A stretch of 20,504 bases of DNA from Bacteroidales bacterium (lineage in GTDB: Bacteria; Bacteroidota; Bacteroidia; Bacteroidales; Muribaculaceae), in the NCBI GenBank assembly GCA_030526455.1, contig JAUNCU010000028.1:1-20504 (forward strand), in the 5' to 3' direction. Within the stretch, counting starts at the first letter, position 1. Each line of letters starts with the position of its first letter. The position numbers and the translations under genes were made by a program. Below, piece after piece: positions 1-8,100 of this stretch. The notes under the pieces are model-generated. The model saw only the letters and a program-made list of their open reading frames with translations, did no database searches and was not told the origin of the DNA.

Positions 1-39
1 CTGGGTTCTGCAACCCCCTCGGTTGGTGGTACCACATTC

Positions 40-110
40 TGCGTTTTGACACACCTACCGCAGTGTGCGTTTTGACACATCCCGCTACCTTGTTTTACGT
101 TTTGATTGCG
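40..110. repeat. Degenerate direct repeats around TGCGTTTTGACACA
   Basis: The 14-mer TGCGTTTTGACACA occurs at 40-53 and again at 66-79. A third, weaker copy (TACGTTTTGAT) starts at 96. Each copy is followed by a short variable stretch that contains CTACC, so the repeat unit is about 26-30 bp. The second copy can also form a small hairpin (GTGTG/CACAC-like arms around CGTTTTGA). The array lies between the window edge and the end of the PorU-like gene, in a stretch of 272 bases with no gene. It may continue beyond the window. Its function is unknown. Confidence 0.6.
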
Positions 111-162
111 GCCCTTGCTACCTTTTATCACCTCTCTTTCCGATTGCTGCATTTGAAATGCG

Positions 163-198
163 AAGCAGGCTTTCCTGGGGGGGGAGGGAAGCCTGCTT
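163..198. terminator. Hairpin with G8 loop downstream of the PorU-like gene
   Basis: Perfect 10-bp arms AAGCAGGCTT (163-172) and AAGCCTGCTT (189-198) enclose a 16-nt loop holding a run of eight G (177-184) followed by AGGG. It lies about 75 nt beyond the stop of the minus-strand PorU-like gene, where a terminator is expected. There is no clear U-tract on either side, so intrinsic termination is plausible but not demonstrated. It could instead be a 3'-end stabilising hairpin. The rest of 1-272 holds only the upstream direct repeats and T-rich sequence. Confidence 0.4.
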
Positions 199-272
199 TG
201 AGTTATGGGTTTTGAAACTTTTTCGCTTGCTTTGCTATGTGCTTGCTTTTTGCAAATTTGCTTTTGGCGTGC

Positions 273-3200
273 TTATTTGCTGGCGTGCTTGTAGCCTTCG
301 ATCACGATGAGTTTGCTGATGTCGGTGCCGCCGTATTCGTTGCCTGCCTGGTAGGTACCGAAGTAGCGGTAGAGGCCTGGAGCGAGTTTATTGCCGTTTT
401 TGTCTTTCAAATCCCAAACGTAGGGGAACTCGCTGGTGGTCTTGGTCCACACGAGGTTGCCGGCTGCGTCGGTCACTTTCATTGTCACCACTGGGGTGGC
501 CTGGGTTTCGCTTTCGATGCGGAAGGTGGCCTTGTCGACTGCAGGAATTTCTTCAGCGATGAGGCTTACTTTGCTTGCTGGACCCACGAGGAAGGTGATG
601 GTGCGGCTGGTTTCGTTGCCCGCTGCATCGTGGAGGGTGTAGGTGAGGCGGTGCTGACCCACTGTGAGGCCGTTGATAGGCAGTGCGATTTCCATCGCCT
701 TGCCCTCTTCGCTCACTTTAGCGTAACTGGTGACTTCGCGGTAGGTGTTCTTGCCGCCGTCGAGCATGAGCGACATGCCGCCGCCGATGCCCACCTGCAT
801 GTTGCTGAGCGCCACGTTGTCGGTAGCGGTGATGTAGAGGGTGGAGTTGGCGGGGATGTAAGCGCCTTCAGTGAAACTGCTTTCATCGTTGAAGTACATT
901 TTCTCAATCACTGGTGCGATAGAGTCGGTCACATTGCCCGATGCTGTTTCGCTGTAGGGCGAGATGCTCACCTGGGTGGTTTGTCCGTTCACCATGTGGG
1001 TAGAGTTGTCTTTATGAGCGTAGATGCTCACGAGTGCGGTTTCCCACTGTGCTTCCACGAAGCGAGGAATCATCACTTCGCCTTCGAAGAGGCCATTCAC
1101 CACGCGTCCGTTCACTTGGGCGATCTTGTTGCGTGGGTAGTACACTTTGCGAGTCACTTGCTTGCTGTTGAAAGTGCTGGTGATGTCTTTGTAGAAGCGT
1201 TCGTGGTCGTAGATGGTGAGCACGGCGTCGCCGTTGAATGTTTCGTCGATGTTGCCGTTGATGGTGTTCACCTGTGCTTTCACCTTTACCTTTTGCATTG
1301 GGCGCACGGTGATAGAGTTGTCGTCGGTGAGCGCTACGTTGTTGATTTCGTTGATTTTCACCAGAGGCTTAGGATAGTTCACACTCATGGCGGGGTCGCC
1401 GAGAAGGAAGAACTTCACCTTGTCGGGGATATTGCTGGTGCCAAACACCTGCTTGGTCTGCAGATAGATGTCGCCGAGGCGTGGCATCTCGTTTTTGCTC
1501 ATGAAACTGAACATAGCGTTCACCCATGCGCGGTTGAGTTTGTCGTTGTTGTCGGAGAACACCGAGCGTGGCGTTGTGAAAATGGCGATTGCGCCACCGT
1601 TTCGCTTGTGGAACTGCACTTCGGCGATACCGCGCTCGTCGCTATCGTAGCGAGCCACGTCGCAGCATGCTGTGGTGAAGATGGGGAGGTGTTCGTAGTC
1701 GGTGTTTTGTGCTTCGGTCACGGTCCACATGTGGCGCACCTTAGTGTAGGTGGTGGCGCCGGCGTGGCCCACGTAGGTGAAGAAGTAGCATCCTTGCTTG
1801 AGCGCGTCGGCCATGTGGCGGCGTGCTTCGGTGGCAGTGAGGCGGGTTTCGGCCACACCTGGTTCGCTCAGCGACGATGCGTTGGGGAAGAGGTCGACGT
1901 AAGCCTTGTCGATCACGAGGCCCGACTTGATGTCGCTATTGAGGATTTCCTCGATGCCGGTGGCCTGGAAGAGGTGCTTATTGCTGTCGCCCTCGTCGCT
2001 GGTGAGCAGGGCGTTGTTGCGCCATGCGCCGTAGTCGGGGTTGTTCACGTAGTTGAGCAGTTTGTCCACGTCGGCTCTTGCTTCATCTACCGATGCCGAA
2101 GTGATGCGTCCTACGCCTATCTTGAGCGCTTCGGTGGCGATGTTGTAGCCGGTGTTGTCGGAGAGCACGCCGAAGAAGTCGTCGCTCACGTAGGAGTTGT
2201 TTTCGTCGTTACTGTTGTCGCTCTGGTAGGTGATGAGGCGGTTTTTCTTGTTGGTGGTGATACCACGGTTGTCGAAAGAGCCGCAGCCAAACATGAGCAG
2301 GTATTTAAAGCGGTTCTGATTGCGGTCGAACCACATTTTGTTCATCAATCGGATGGCCATAGCGTCGGGGGTGCCGCTAGAGAATTCGTTGAACACTTCC
2401 TCCTGGGTGAGCACGTGCACGGTGAAGCCGTCGAGGTTGCGGTGCATCATGGCCACGCGCTCGGCTTGTTCCTTGAGTTCCTTGCTGGTGACGATCACCA
2501 TGTCGGGGGTGCTCATGCCGTGGATGTTCTGGTTTTCAACGGCTTCGAATCCCTGAATCTTGTAGAGAGTGGCGCTGGGGTCGAATGCCACGAATTGTGC
2601 CCAGTCTTTGTCGATGCCTGGGGTGAATGCCTTCACTGCGGGTGCATCGCCCTCAGCGTAGTCGGCATATTTGTATTCTACGGGGTTGGCTTCGTTGTCG
2701 ATGTTCCACACCACCATGCCATCGGTGATGGCGGGCATTTCGATGCGGTCGGTGGCAGTGAGGCGGTTGAAGCCCATGCGCAACTGACCGTTGGCGGCGT
2801 TGGCCATGCTGTTGTGGTGCTCGTAGGTTACGGTAAACCAGTCGAGTCGCGCCCATTTCATTGCCAAGTCGGTGGGGATGCTGAATCCGAACTCAATTTG
2901 GCCTGTTTCGCTGTGGGTGGTGGGGATGATGGCTGCCGAGGGGTTGGCAGAGTTGTAGTAGATGAGGGTGTTTTCGCTGTAGCGAATCGATGATGGCGAA
3001 ACGCTGTAGTTGAGCGTGTCGGTGGTGCCGCCCATGTGCACAAACGAGGTGAGTTTGCCCGAACTGCTGTAGCCCGAACCGTCGCGTGTGATGCGTGCAG
3101 CCACGCAGGGGTTGAATGTCACTGCAGTGCCCTGCACGAGGCCTGGGGCGCTGAAGTTGAATTTGTTATCGCTTTCGGTGATGCGTTCGCCCAGCAGTTG

Positions 3201-3755
3201 CTTGCCAGTGTAGCCCACGCTCACTTCTTCCTTTTCGTGGTAGAAAAAGTCGAGACTGGTGGCGCGTGCATTTTCGCCGGCGGTTTTCACAGCCACGGTT
3301 TTCACTGCATCGTCGCCGTCGCCTTCACAGAGGAAGTAGTAGCCCGCAGTGGAGTAGGCGTTGATGATGCGGCTGTAGCGAGGCTTTGTGGTGCGAGGGT
3401 CGTCGAGTTTGAAGCGCACGGGACCCTTTGCGTAGAAGCAGATTTTGTCGGCCGAGCGCCACACGGGCACTTTCACGAGGTCGTCGGGCGCGTCGCCGCT
3501 GAGCACCTCGTTGATCATTTGTCCGCCCGAGCCGTAGATTCTCACGTTGGCTGGGTTGGAGAATCCCATGGCTGCGAGTTCTTCGGCGGTGATTTCGTGC
3601 ACGCCGGTGTTGGTCACTTTAATTTTTACCCACTTTCCTGTAGCCAGTTTCGATGTGGTGGCATAGTGCGATGGCGCGAATGCCGCGGCGCTCAGCGATA
3701 GCGCGAGGCTTGTGGCGGCAATTGCCAGCAGGGATGTTAAGCGAAATTTACCCAT
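273..3755 (-). CDS. PorU-like C25 (gingipain-family) peptidase, second paralogue
   Basis: The protein has 1160 aa and starts with ATG, followed by a typical signal peptide (residues 1-27, MGKFRLTSLLAIAATSLALS then an Ala-rich cleavage region). A beta-rich N-terminal part comes next. The C25 peptidase domain spans about residues 420-780, with a dyad of His664 in YVGHAG and Cys698 in TTACCDVARYD (a second Cys, 697, is adjacent). Ig-like regions follow. The C-terminal ~75 residues are FlgD/T9SS-sorting-like, with the pattern LxPGLYRY...KLIVIE. In the family, PorU is the outer-membrane type IX secretion sortase that removes C-terminal signals and links cargo to A-LPS. Other C25 members are secreted proteases. 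The protein is collinear over its whole length with the 5171-8611 product, with the same 34-residue His-Cys spacing, so the two are paralogues. Whether this copy is a sortase or a cargo protease cannot be decided from sequence. No promoter box was seen directly upstream, so co-transcription with the FAH-like gene 42 nt away is likely. Confidence 0.85.
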   Translation of the reverse strand: MGKFRLTSLLAIAATSLALSLSAAAFAPSHYATTSKLATGKWVKIKVTNTGVHEITAEELAAMGFSNPANVRIYGSGGQMINEVLSGDAPDDLVKVPVWRSADKICFYAKGPVRFKLDDPRTTKPRYSRIINAYSTAGYYFLCEGDGDDAVKTVAVKTAGENARATSLDFFYHEKEEVSVGYTGKQLLGERITESDNKFNFSAPGLVQGTAVTFNPCVAARITRDGSGYSSSGKLTSFVHMGGTTDTLNYSVSPSSIRYSENTLIYYNSANPSAAIIPTTHSETGQIEFGFSIPTDLAMKWARLDWFTVTYEHHNSMANAANGQLRMGFNRLTATDRIEMPAITDGMVVWNIDNEANPVEYKYADYAEGDAPAVKAFTPGIDKDWAQFVAFDPSATLYKIQGFEAVENQNIHGMSTPDMVIVTSKELKEQAERVAMMHRNLDGFTVHVLTQEEVFNEFSSGTPDAMAIRLMNKMWFDRNQNRFKYLLMFGCGSFDNRGITTNKKNRLITYQSDNSNDENNSYVSDDFFGVLSDNTGYNIATEALKIGVGRITSASVDEARADVDKLLNYVNNPDYGAWRNNALLTSDEGDSNKHLFQATGIEEILNSDIKSGLVIDKAYVDLFPNASSLSEPGVAETRLTATEARRHMADALKQGCYFFTYVGHAGATTYTKVRHMWTVTEAQNTDYEHLPIFTTACCDVARYDSDERGIAEVQFHKRNGGAIAIFTTPRSVFSDNNDKLNRAWVNAMFSFMSKNEMPRLGDIYLQTKQVFGTSNIPDKVKFFLLGDPAMSVNYPKPLVKINEINNVALTDDNSITVRPMQKVKVKAQVNTINGNIDETFNGDAVLTIYDHERFYKDITSTFNSKQVTRKVYYPRNKIAQVNGRVVNGLFEGEVMIPRFVEAQWETALVSIYAHKDNSTHMVNGQTTQVSISPYSETASGNVTDSIAPVIEKMYFNDESSFTEGAYIPANSTLYITATDNVALSNMQVGIGGGMSLMLDGGKNTYREVTSYAKVSEEGKAMEIALPINGLTVGQHRLTYTLHDAAGNETSRTITFLVGPASKVSLIAEEIPAVDKATFRIESETQATPVVTMKVTDAAGNLVWTKTTSEFPYVWDLKDKNGNKLAPGLYRYFGTYQAGNEYGGTDISKLIVIEGYKHASK

Positions 3756-3797
3756 AGTGATATTGCGATATATGTGTATTAATTTTTCGAAGATTAC

Positions 3798-4358
3798 TTA
3801 TTTGATTCTCATTTTGAGTGATTCTTTCTCGTTGACCGTGGCGTTGATGTGCTCGCCTATGTTGAGGCGGTGGCCTTCGGTGTCGCTGCCCAGCACGATG
3901 ATGTCGCCCATTTTCAGGGTGAAGTACTGGCTGGCTTCGGCCACGGCTTCGTGGATTTGCTCGGCGGTGATGGTGGCGGTGGCGTCGGCGGGCTCAGTTT
4001 CGGCGCATGCTCTCACGCTGAATCCGGCAGTGGTGTCGAGGCCTGCGAGCGCCACGCCCTCGCCCAGGAAGAAGGCGCCGTCGAAGGCTGTGAAGCGGGC
4101 ATCGAACGCATTGGCCTGCATGCCACGCGGCTCTACCACAGCGCATGCTGCCACGCTCTCGAAGTAGCGGTGGGCGAAACGCGGGGCAATGTTTTTCCCC
4201 AGTCGGTGAATGCGCACCGCCAGCGCCGCGTGCATCACAAATTCGGGTGCGAAGTGTGGCACGAAGAAGGGCTTGTTGTTCACGAGCATGGTGGAGTCGG
4301 CCATCAGATGATAACTTCGCTCCGGGGTGCTCATATTTTTAATGACGATGATTTTCAC
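3798..4358 (-). CDS. Degenerate fumarylacetoacetate hydrolase (FAH)-fold protein, probable pseudoenzyme
   Basis: The protein has 186 aa. I chose the GTG start at 4358 because it gives MKIIVIKN, which fits the usual MKIICIG-like beginning of Bacteroidales FAH-family proteins. The next Met (residue 9) would cut into that strand. Family features are KPFFVPHF (29-36), AVRIHRLGKNIAPRFAHRYF (47-66), FDG (92-94) and FTLKMGDIIVLG near the C-terminus. FAH enzymes bind a divalent metal through an E-x-E pair and a later Asp (…RDLQ) and use a Lys before the FDG-like motif. Here the aligned positions read His43 and Ala45, Gly79 (PRGMQ) and Thr90 (FTAFDG), so all four key residues appear lost. The usual ~200-aa length is also shortened. 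I infer a catalytically inactive, perhaps structural or regulatory protein. It lies 64 nt after rex and 42 nt before the PorU-like gene, all on one strand. Confidence 0.75.
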   Translation of the reverse strand: MKIIVIKNMSTPERSYHLMADSTMLVNNKPFFVPHFAPEFVMHAALAVRIHRLGKNIAPRFAHRYFESVAACAVVEPRGMQANAFDARFTAFDGAFFLGEGVALAGLDTTAGFSVRACAETEPADATATITAEQIHEAVAEASQYFTLKMGDIIVLGSDTEGHRLNIGEHINATVNEKESLKMRIK

Positions 4359-4384
4359 GCGCGTTTCTTTATTATATAATGTGT

Positions 4385-4412
4385 GGCCGCTTCCGCCATG
4401 CGGGGATTGGCC
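4385..4412. other. GC-rich hairpin between rex and the FAH-like gene
   Basis: Outer arms GGCC (4385-4388 and 4409-4412) and inner arms CCGC/GCGG (4393-4396 and 4400-4403) around CAT form an interrupted stem in the 64-nt gap. No U-tract follows on the minus strand, so it is not a convincing intrinsic terminator. A processing or attenuation site between the two genes is possible but unproven. Confidence 0.3.
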
Positions 4413-4422
4413 TGTTGTTATG

Positions 4423-5076
4423 CTATTTTGAGTTCATCTCGTCGAGGCGGTTATACATCAGCGCCAGGTGAGAATAGATGGAAGTGTTCTGGATCACGAT
4501 GTTGCTCGGTGCCTTGATGCGGTAGGGGGTGAAATTCCAGATGGCTTTCAGCCCGCCTTCTATGGCTTGGTTGGCAGCGTCTTGGGCGTGCTCCACTGGC
4601 ACTGCGAGCACGGCGATCGACACGCCGTATTCTTGCTGTCGGGCTTTGAGTTCGTCCATGTGGTAGATGGGCACGCCGCAGATGCTGGTGCCGGTGATGG
4701 CTTCGTTGATGTCGAAGCCAGCCACGATATTGAGTCCGTATTGCGCCAGACCCATGTCTTGCATCAGCGCGGCGCCGAGGCTACCCACGCCAATCATGAA
4801 CGCCCTGTGCTTGCGCTTGAACCCGAGGAAGTCGACCAGTTCGCGCACGAGCAGGTGCACTTCGTAGCCGATGCGGGTTTTTCCCTTGATGTTGAGGAAT
4901 GACAAGTCTTTAGCGATTTGGGAGGCGTCGACCCCGATTTCCTTGGCGATCTGCGTCGACGAAACGTATTCGATATTCTGGCTGTCGAGAATCTTTACGT
5001 AGGCGAGATACCAGGGCAAACGGCGCAACGTTGGCTCCGGGAGTATGATTTTTGGGATATTTTTATGTTCGTTCAT
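4423..5076 (-). CDS. rex: Redox-sensing transcriptional repressor Rex
   Basis: The protein has 217 aa. The N-terminal winged-helix DNA-binding domain (about residues 12-85) carries PEPTLRRLPWYL (13-24) and STQIAKEIGVDASQIAKDLS (40-59). A Rossmann NAD(H)-binding domain follows, with the glycine motif GVGSLG at 96-101 and an acidic residue after the second strand (AGFDIN). A C-terminal helix for domain swapping ends the protein. Rex represses fermentation and respiration genes when NADH is low and releases DNA when NADH binds. I chose the ATG at 5076. A TTG in the same frame at 5109 would add 11 residues, but it sits about 5 nt from the -7 box, leaving essentially no leader. Gene order (rex, FAH-like, PorU-like) suggests shared transcription. 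No clear Rex operator palindrome was found nearby. Confidence 0.93.
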   Translation of the reverse strand: MNEHKNIPKIILPEPTLRRLPWYLAYVKILDSQNIEYVSSTQIAKEIGVDASQIAKDLSFLNIKGKTRIGYEVHLLVRELVDFLGFKRKHRAFMIGVGSLGAALMQDMGLAQYGLNIVAGFDINEAITGTSICGVPIYHMDELKARQQEYGVSIAVLAVPVEHAQDAANQAIEGGLKAIWNFTPYRIKAPSNIVIQNTSIYSHLALMYNRLDEMNSK

Positions 5077-5113
5077 CAATTGGTGAGATGTATCGTTTAA
5101 ACTTTCCAAAACG

Positions 5114-5144
5114 CAAATTTAATAAAAATTCCTTATTCGCTAAA
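5114..5144 (-). promoter_or_regulatory. Promoter candidate for rex
   Basis: On the minus strand, TAAATTTG (5121-5114) matches the Bacteroidales -7 consensus TAnnTTTG. TTTA (5144-5141) lies 19 bp upstream, where TTTG (-33) is expected (3 of 4). The start site would fall near 5107, giving a leader of about 30 nt to the ATG at 5076. No similar box was found in front of the FAH-like or second PorU-like genes. Confidence 0.55.
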
Positions 5145-5170
5145 GAAAACCATAATTATAATTTGCTTTG

Positions 5171-8100
5171 TCACTGAGCGGTCACTGCGATTTTCTTGGC
5201 CTTGGTGGCTTCCTGTATGCCGTCGGTGCTGATGCGTGCGCGGTAGATGTAGATGCCGCGCTGCACTCGGCTGCCGTTCATGTCGGTGAGGTTCCAGGTC
5301 ACGGGGAATGAGGTGCCCGAGTCGCTTCGGCCGGTCTGTGTGGTGGTCCACACGAGGCGGCCCATCATGTCGAAGATGTCGATGCCTATGGTGATGGTGG
5401 CGTCGGGGCGGTTATGCTTCAGGTAGAGGTCGGGCTTGAGGCCGTGTATCACGGTGAAGTTGATGGTGCGGCTCGAGGAGTTGTTGAATACGTCCCACAC
5501 CTTCAGTTTCAGCGTGTGTGCACCGGGCTCGAGGTCGGCAAACTGGTAGTTGATGTTGCCAGCCGAACCGTTTTCTTCGCCGGTGTTGATGGGGGTGAAG
5601 TAGGCCGAAACGTCGTTGATGGTGGTTTTGTCGTCGAGCGTGAGTGTGATGGCGTGGCCTATACCGCTCGAGGAGAGGTTGATGCCGCTGGCGTCGCTCA
5701 CGCGTGCCATCATCAGAGGCGATTCGTTCACGAGGTCGCCGTCCTGGAAGTCGCTGCTGTTGAGCGCCATCATTTCGATGTTGGGCCCGATGGTGTCGGC
5801 CACCACGGTGTCGTCGTAGCCGTAGATGTAGAATTGGCTGTTGGAACCCATGGCCTCAAGCGAACCGCCGTTGAATTTCGAGTTGCTCACCATGGAGTTG
5901 TCGTAGGCGTAGAGGTTGATGAGCGATGGGCTGTAGTTGTCGAAAGTGGCGAGGATTTCCGATGGCACGGTCATCTTCACGGTGAATTCGCCATTCTTCA
6001 CGCTGTCGACCTTCACGCCGAGTTTGTTGTTGCGGTCGAGATAGGTGTATTGCTCGCCTTCAGTGCCCCAGCCGTGTGTGAGCACCGATTGCTCGCAGTC
6101 GTAGAGTGTGGCAATCACGGGGCCGTTGAAGTCTACTTTCTTTCCTTTGCTGTCGGTCACTTTGCCGGCGAACGTGAGGGTTTGGCGAGCCTGGAATTCG
6201 GGCTTGCTGGTTTCGCTCACGGCCTGTCCGTTGATGCTCTCGATGGTGATGTTGAGCGGTGCATAGGCGGGGCGCATGGCGGGGTCGCCGAAGAGGAAGT
6301 AGCGCAGGTTGTTGTCCTCCTGTCCGCTGGTAGTGGCCTTGCGATAGGCGTTCTTGCCCAGGCGCAGGATGTCGCCCAGGCGGTTAGGCATGCCTTCGGC
6401 GTCGCGGGCGAAGGCGTATTTAGCCACGTGGCGGTGGAGTTGTCCGTTCTGGCCGATGTACACCAGTCGGGGTGGACAGATGAGGGCGATGGCACCGCCC
6501 TGGCCGTTGAGGAACATGCTTTCGCCGCCCGAGGTTTCGAGCGCGTCGAAGCGGGTGAATTCGCAGGTGGCTGCGTAGAGGATGGGGAGGCGCTTGTAGA
6601 AGAGGCGCTCGGCAATGTCGGGACGGGTGAGTTGGCCTTCGCCGGTCCATCCGTTAGGACTTGCGTGGCCGGTGTAGTTCCACCACACGGTGCCTTCGTT
6701 GAGTGTGTGGAACATCTTGGCGCGGGCGTCGGGATAGGTGCGGCCAGCGCCCTGGCTCACGGCGTTGAAGGCGTCCATATACACTTTGTTGAACACAAAG
6801 TCGGCGCCGCCGTTCTGCTTGGCGATATTGATGGCGTCTTCGGCCTGCTTCATGTGTATGGCCTGGTTTTCGTCGTCGGCCACGTCGAGCACATTGGTTT
6901 TCCACGCGCCGTTGGCGGGCGTGGTCACGTATTTGATGAGTTTGTCGGTGGTGGTGCGCGCCTCAGCCACGCTCTTGATGGGGAATCGGCCCACGGCTAT
7001 GTCGAGGTCGAAGGCTGCGAACGCGGGGCCTGAGTTGTCGGCGAGCACGGCGAATGGGTCGTCGCTGGTGTGCGAGGTGTTCTCGTCGTGGCTGGTTTCG
7101 CTCTGCCAGGTGAGGAGCATGGGATAGGATGCCGATTTCACGGCGCTGCTCAGTTGACGGTTGTCGTAGGAACCGCCGCCGAAGAGGAGCATGTAGCCCA
7201 ACTTATGGCCGTCTTTGTCGGTGCCGCGGTCGTAGAACATCTTGTTCATCTTGCGGTAGGCCATGGCGTCGGGGGTGCCGCTGGAGAATTCGTTGAACAC
7301 GAGTTTATGGTCGAGCACGAGCACTCGCATCGAGTCGACGGCTGTGTGCATGTCGGCAATGCGCTGTGCCTGCGCCAGGTATTCGGCTGGCGAGATGATG
7401 ATCATGTCGGGGGTGGCTTCGGAGTGGATGCTCTGGTTGGCCACCGCGCCCACGATGATGGGGGAGGGGAGTGAGGCCGATGGATTGAACGCCACATATT
7501 CGCGGTTGCCCGATGCGATAGGGCTGAAAGCGCCGGTGCCGCCGTCGGTCACCACATTCATCACGGTGGGCTGGTGGGAAGTGGTCACGTCCCACACCTG
7601 TGTTTCGGCGCTCATGCCGCCCAGGCGGTATTGCATGCTGGTGGTGCCGGCATATTGCCCCCAGGCAAGGGTGCCGCCGCTGAGAGCGAGGGTGCGCTCA
7701 TAGTTCACGGCGATGTAGTTGAGGCGCGCCATATACACGGTTCCCGAAGGATTGTAGTTCACGGTGTAAGTGAGGTTTTCGCCGCCTGTGGGCACGAAAC
7801 TCTTCACGATGTTGCCCCACGCGTAGTGGTCGTGTGCCACGTCGTGGATGGCATTGATGCGGTCGGTGTTGGCGCTGGGCAGGTTGGTGCCGTTTTGCTG
7901 GAAAGTGAGCGAAGCGTTGCCGCCCATCGTCTTGGAGGCGAAAGTGGTGAGCACGTTCACTTCACTGCCGCTCACAAGCCCGGGGAGTTGGAATTTGAAC
8001 GACTGACTCTTCGTGTAGCGGAAGTCTTCGCCCAGGAGCACGCGGCCTGTTTCGCCTGGGTTCACCAGTTCCTCTTCGTGGAAAAGGCGTTCGGTGAAGG

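Noticed and set aside
40..110. CRISPR array
   Set aside because: The repeats are only 14 bp with diverging third copy and spacers of 12-16 bp, and there are no cas genes.
237..2993. 918-codon open frame antisense to the second PorU-like gene
   Set aside because: It has no signal or domain features and a His/Val/Glu-rich composition typical of the reverse strand of GC-rich genes. The opposite strand encodes a clear C25 protein.
5414..7033. 539-codon open frame antisense to porU
   Set aside because: Same His/Val/Gly-rich shadow composition. The sense strand carries the catalytic motifs.
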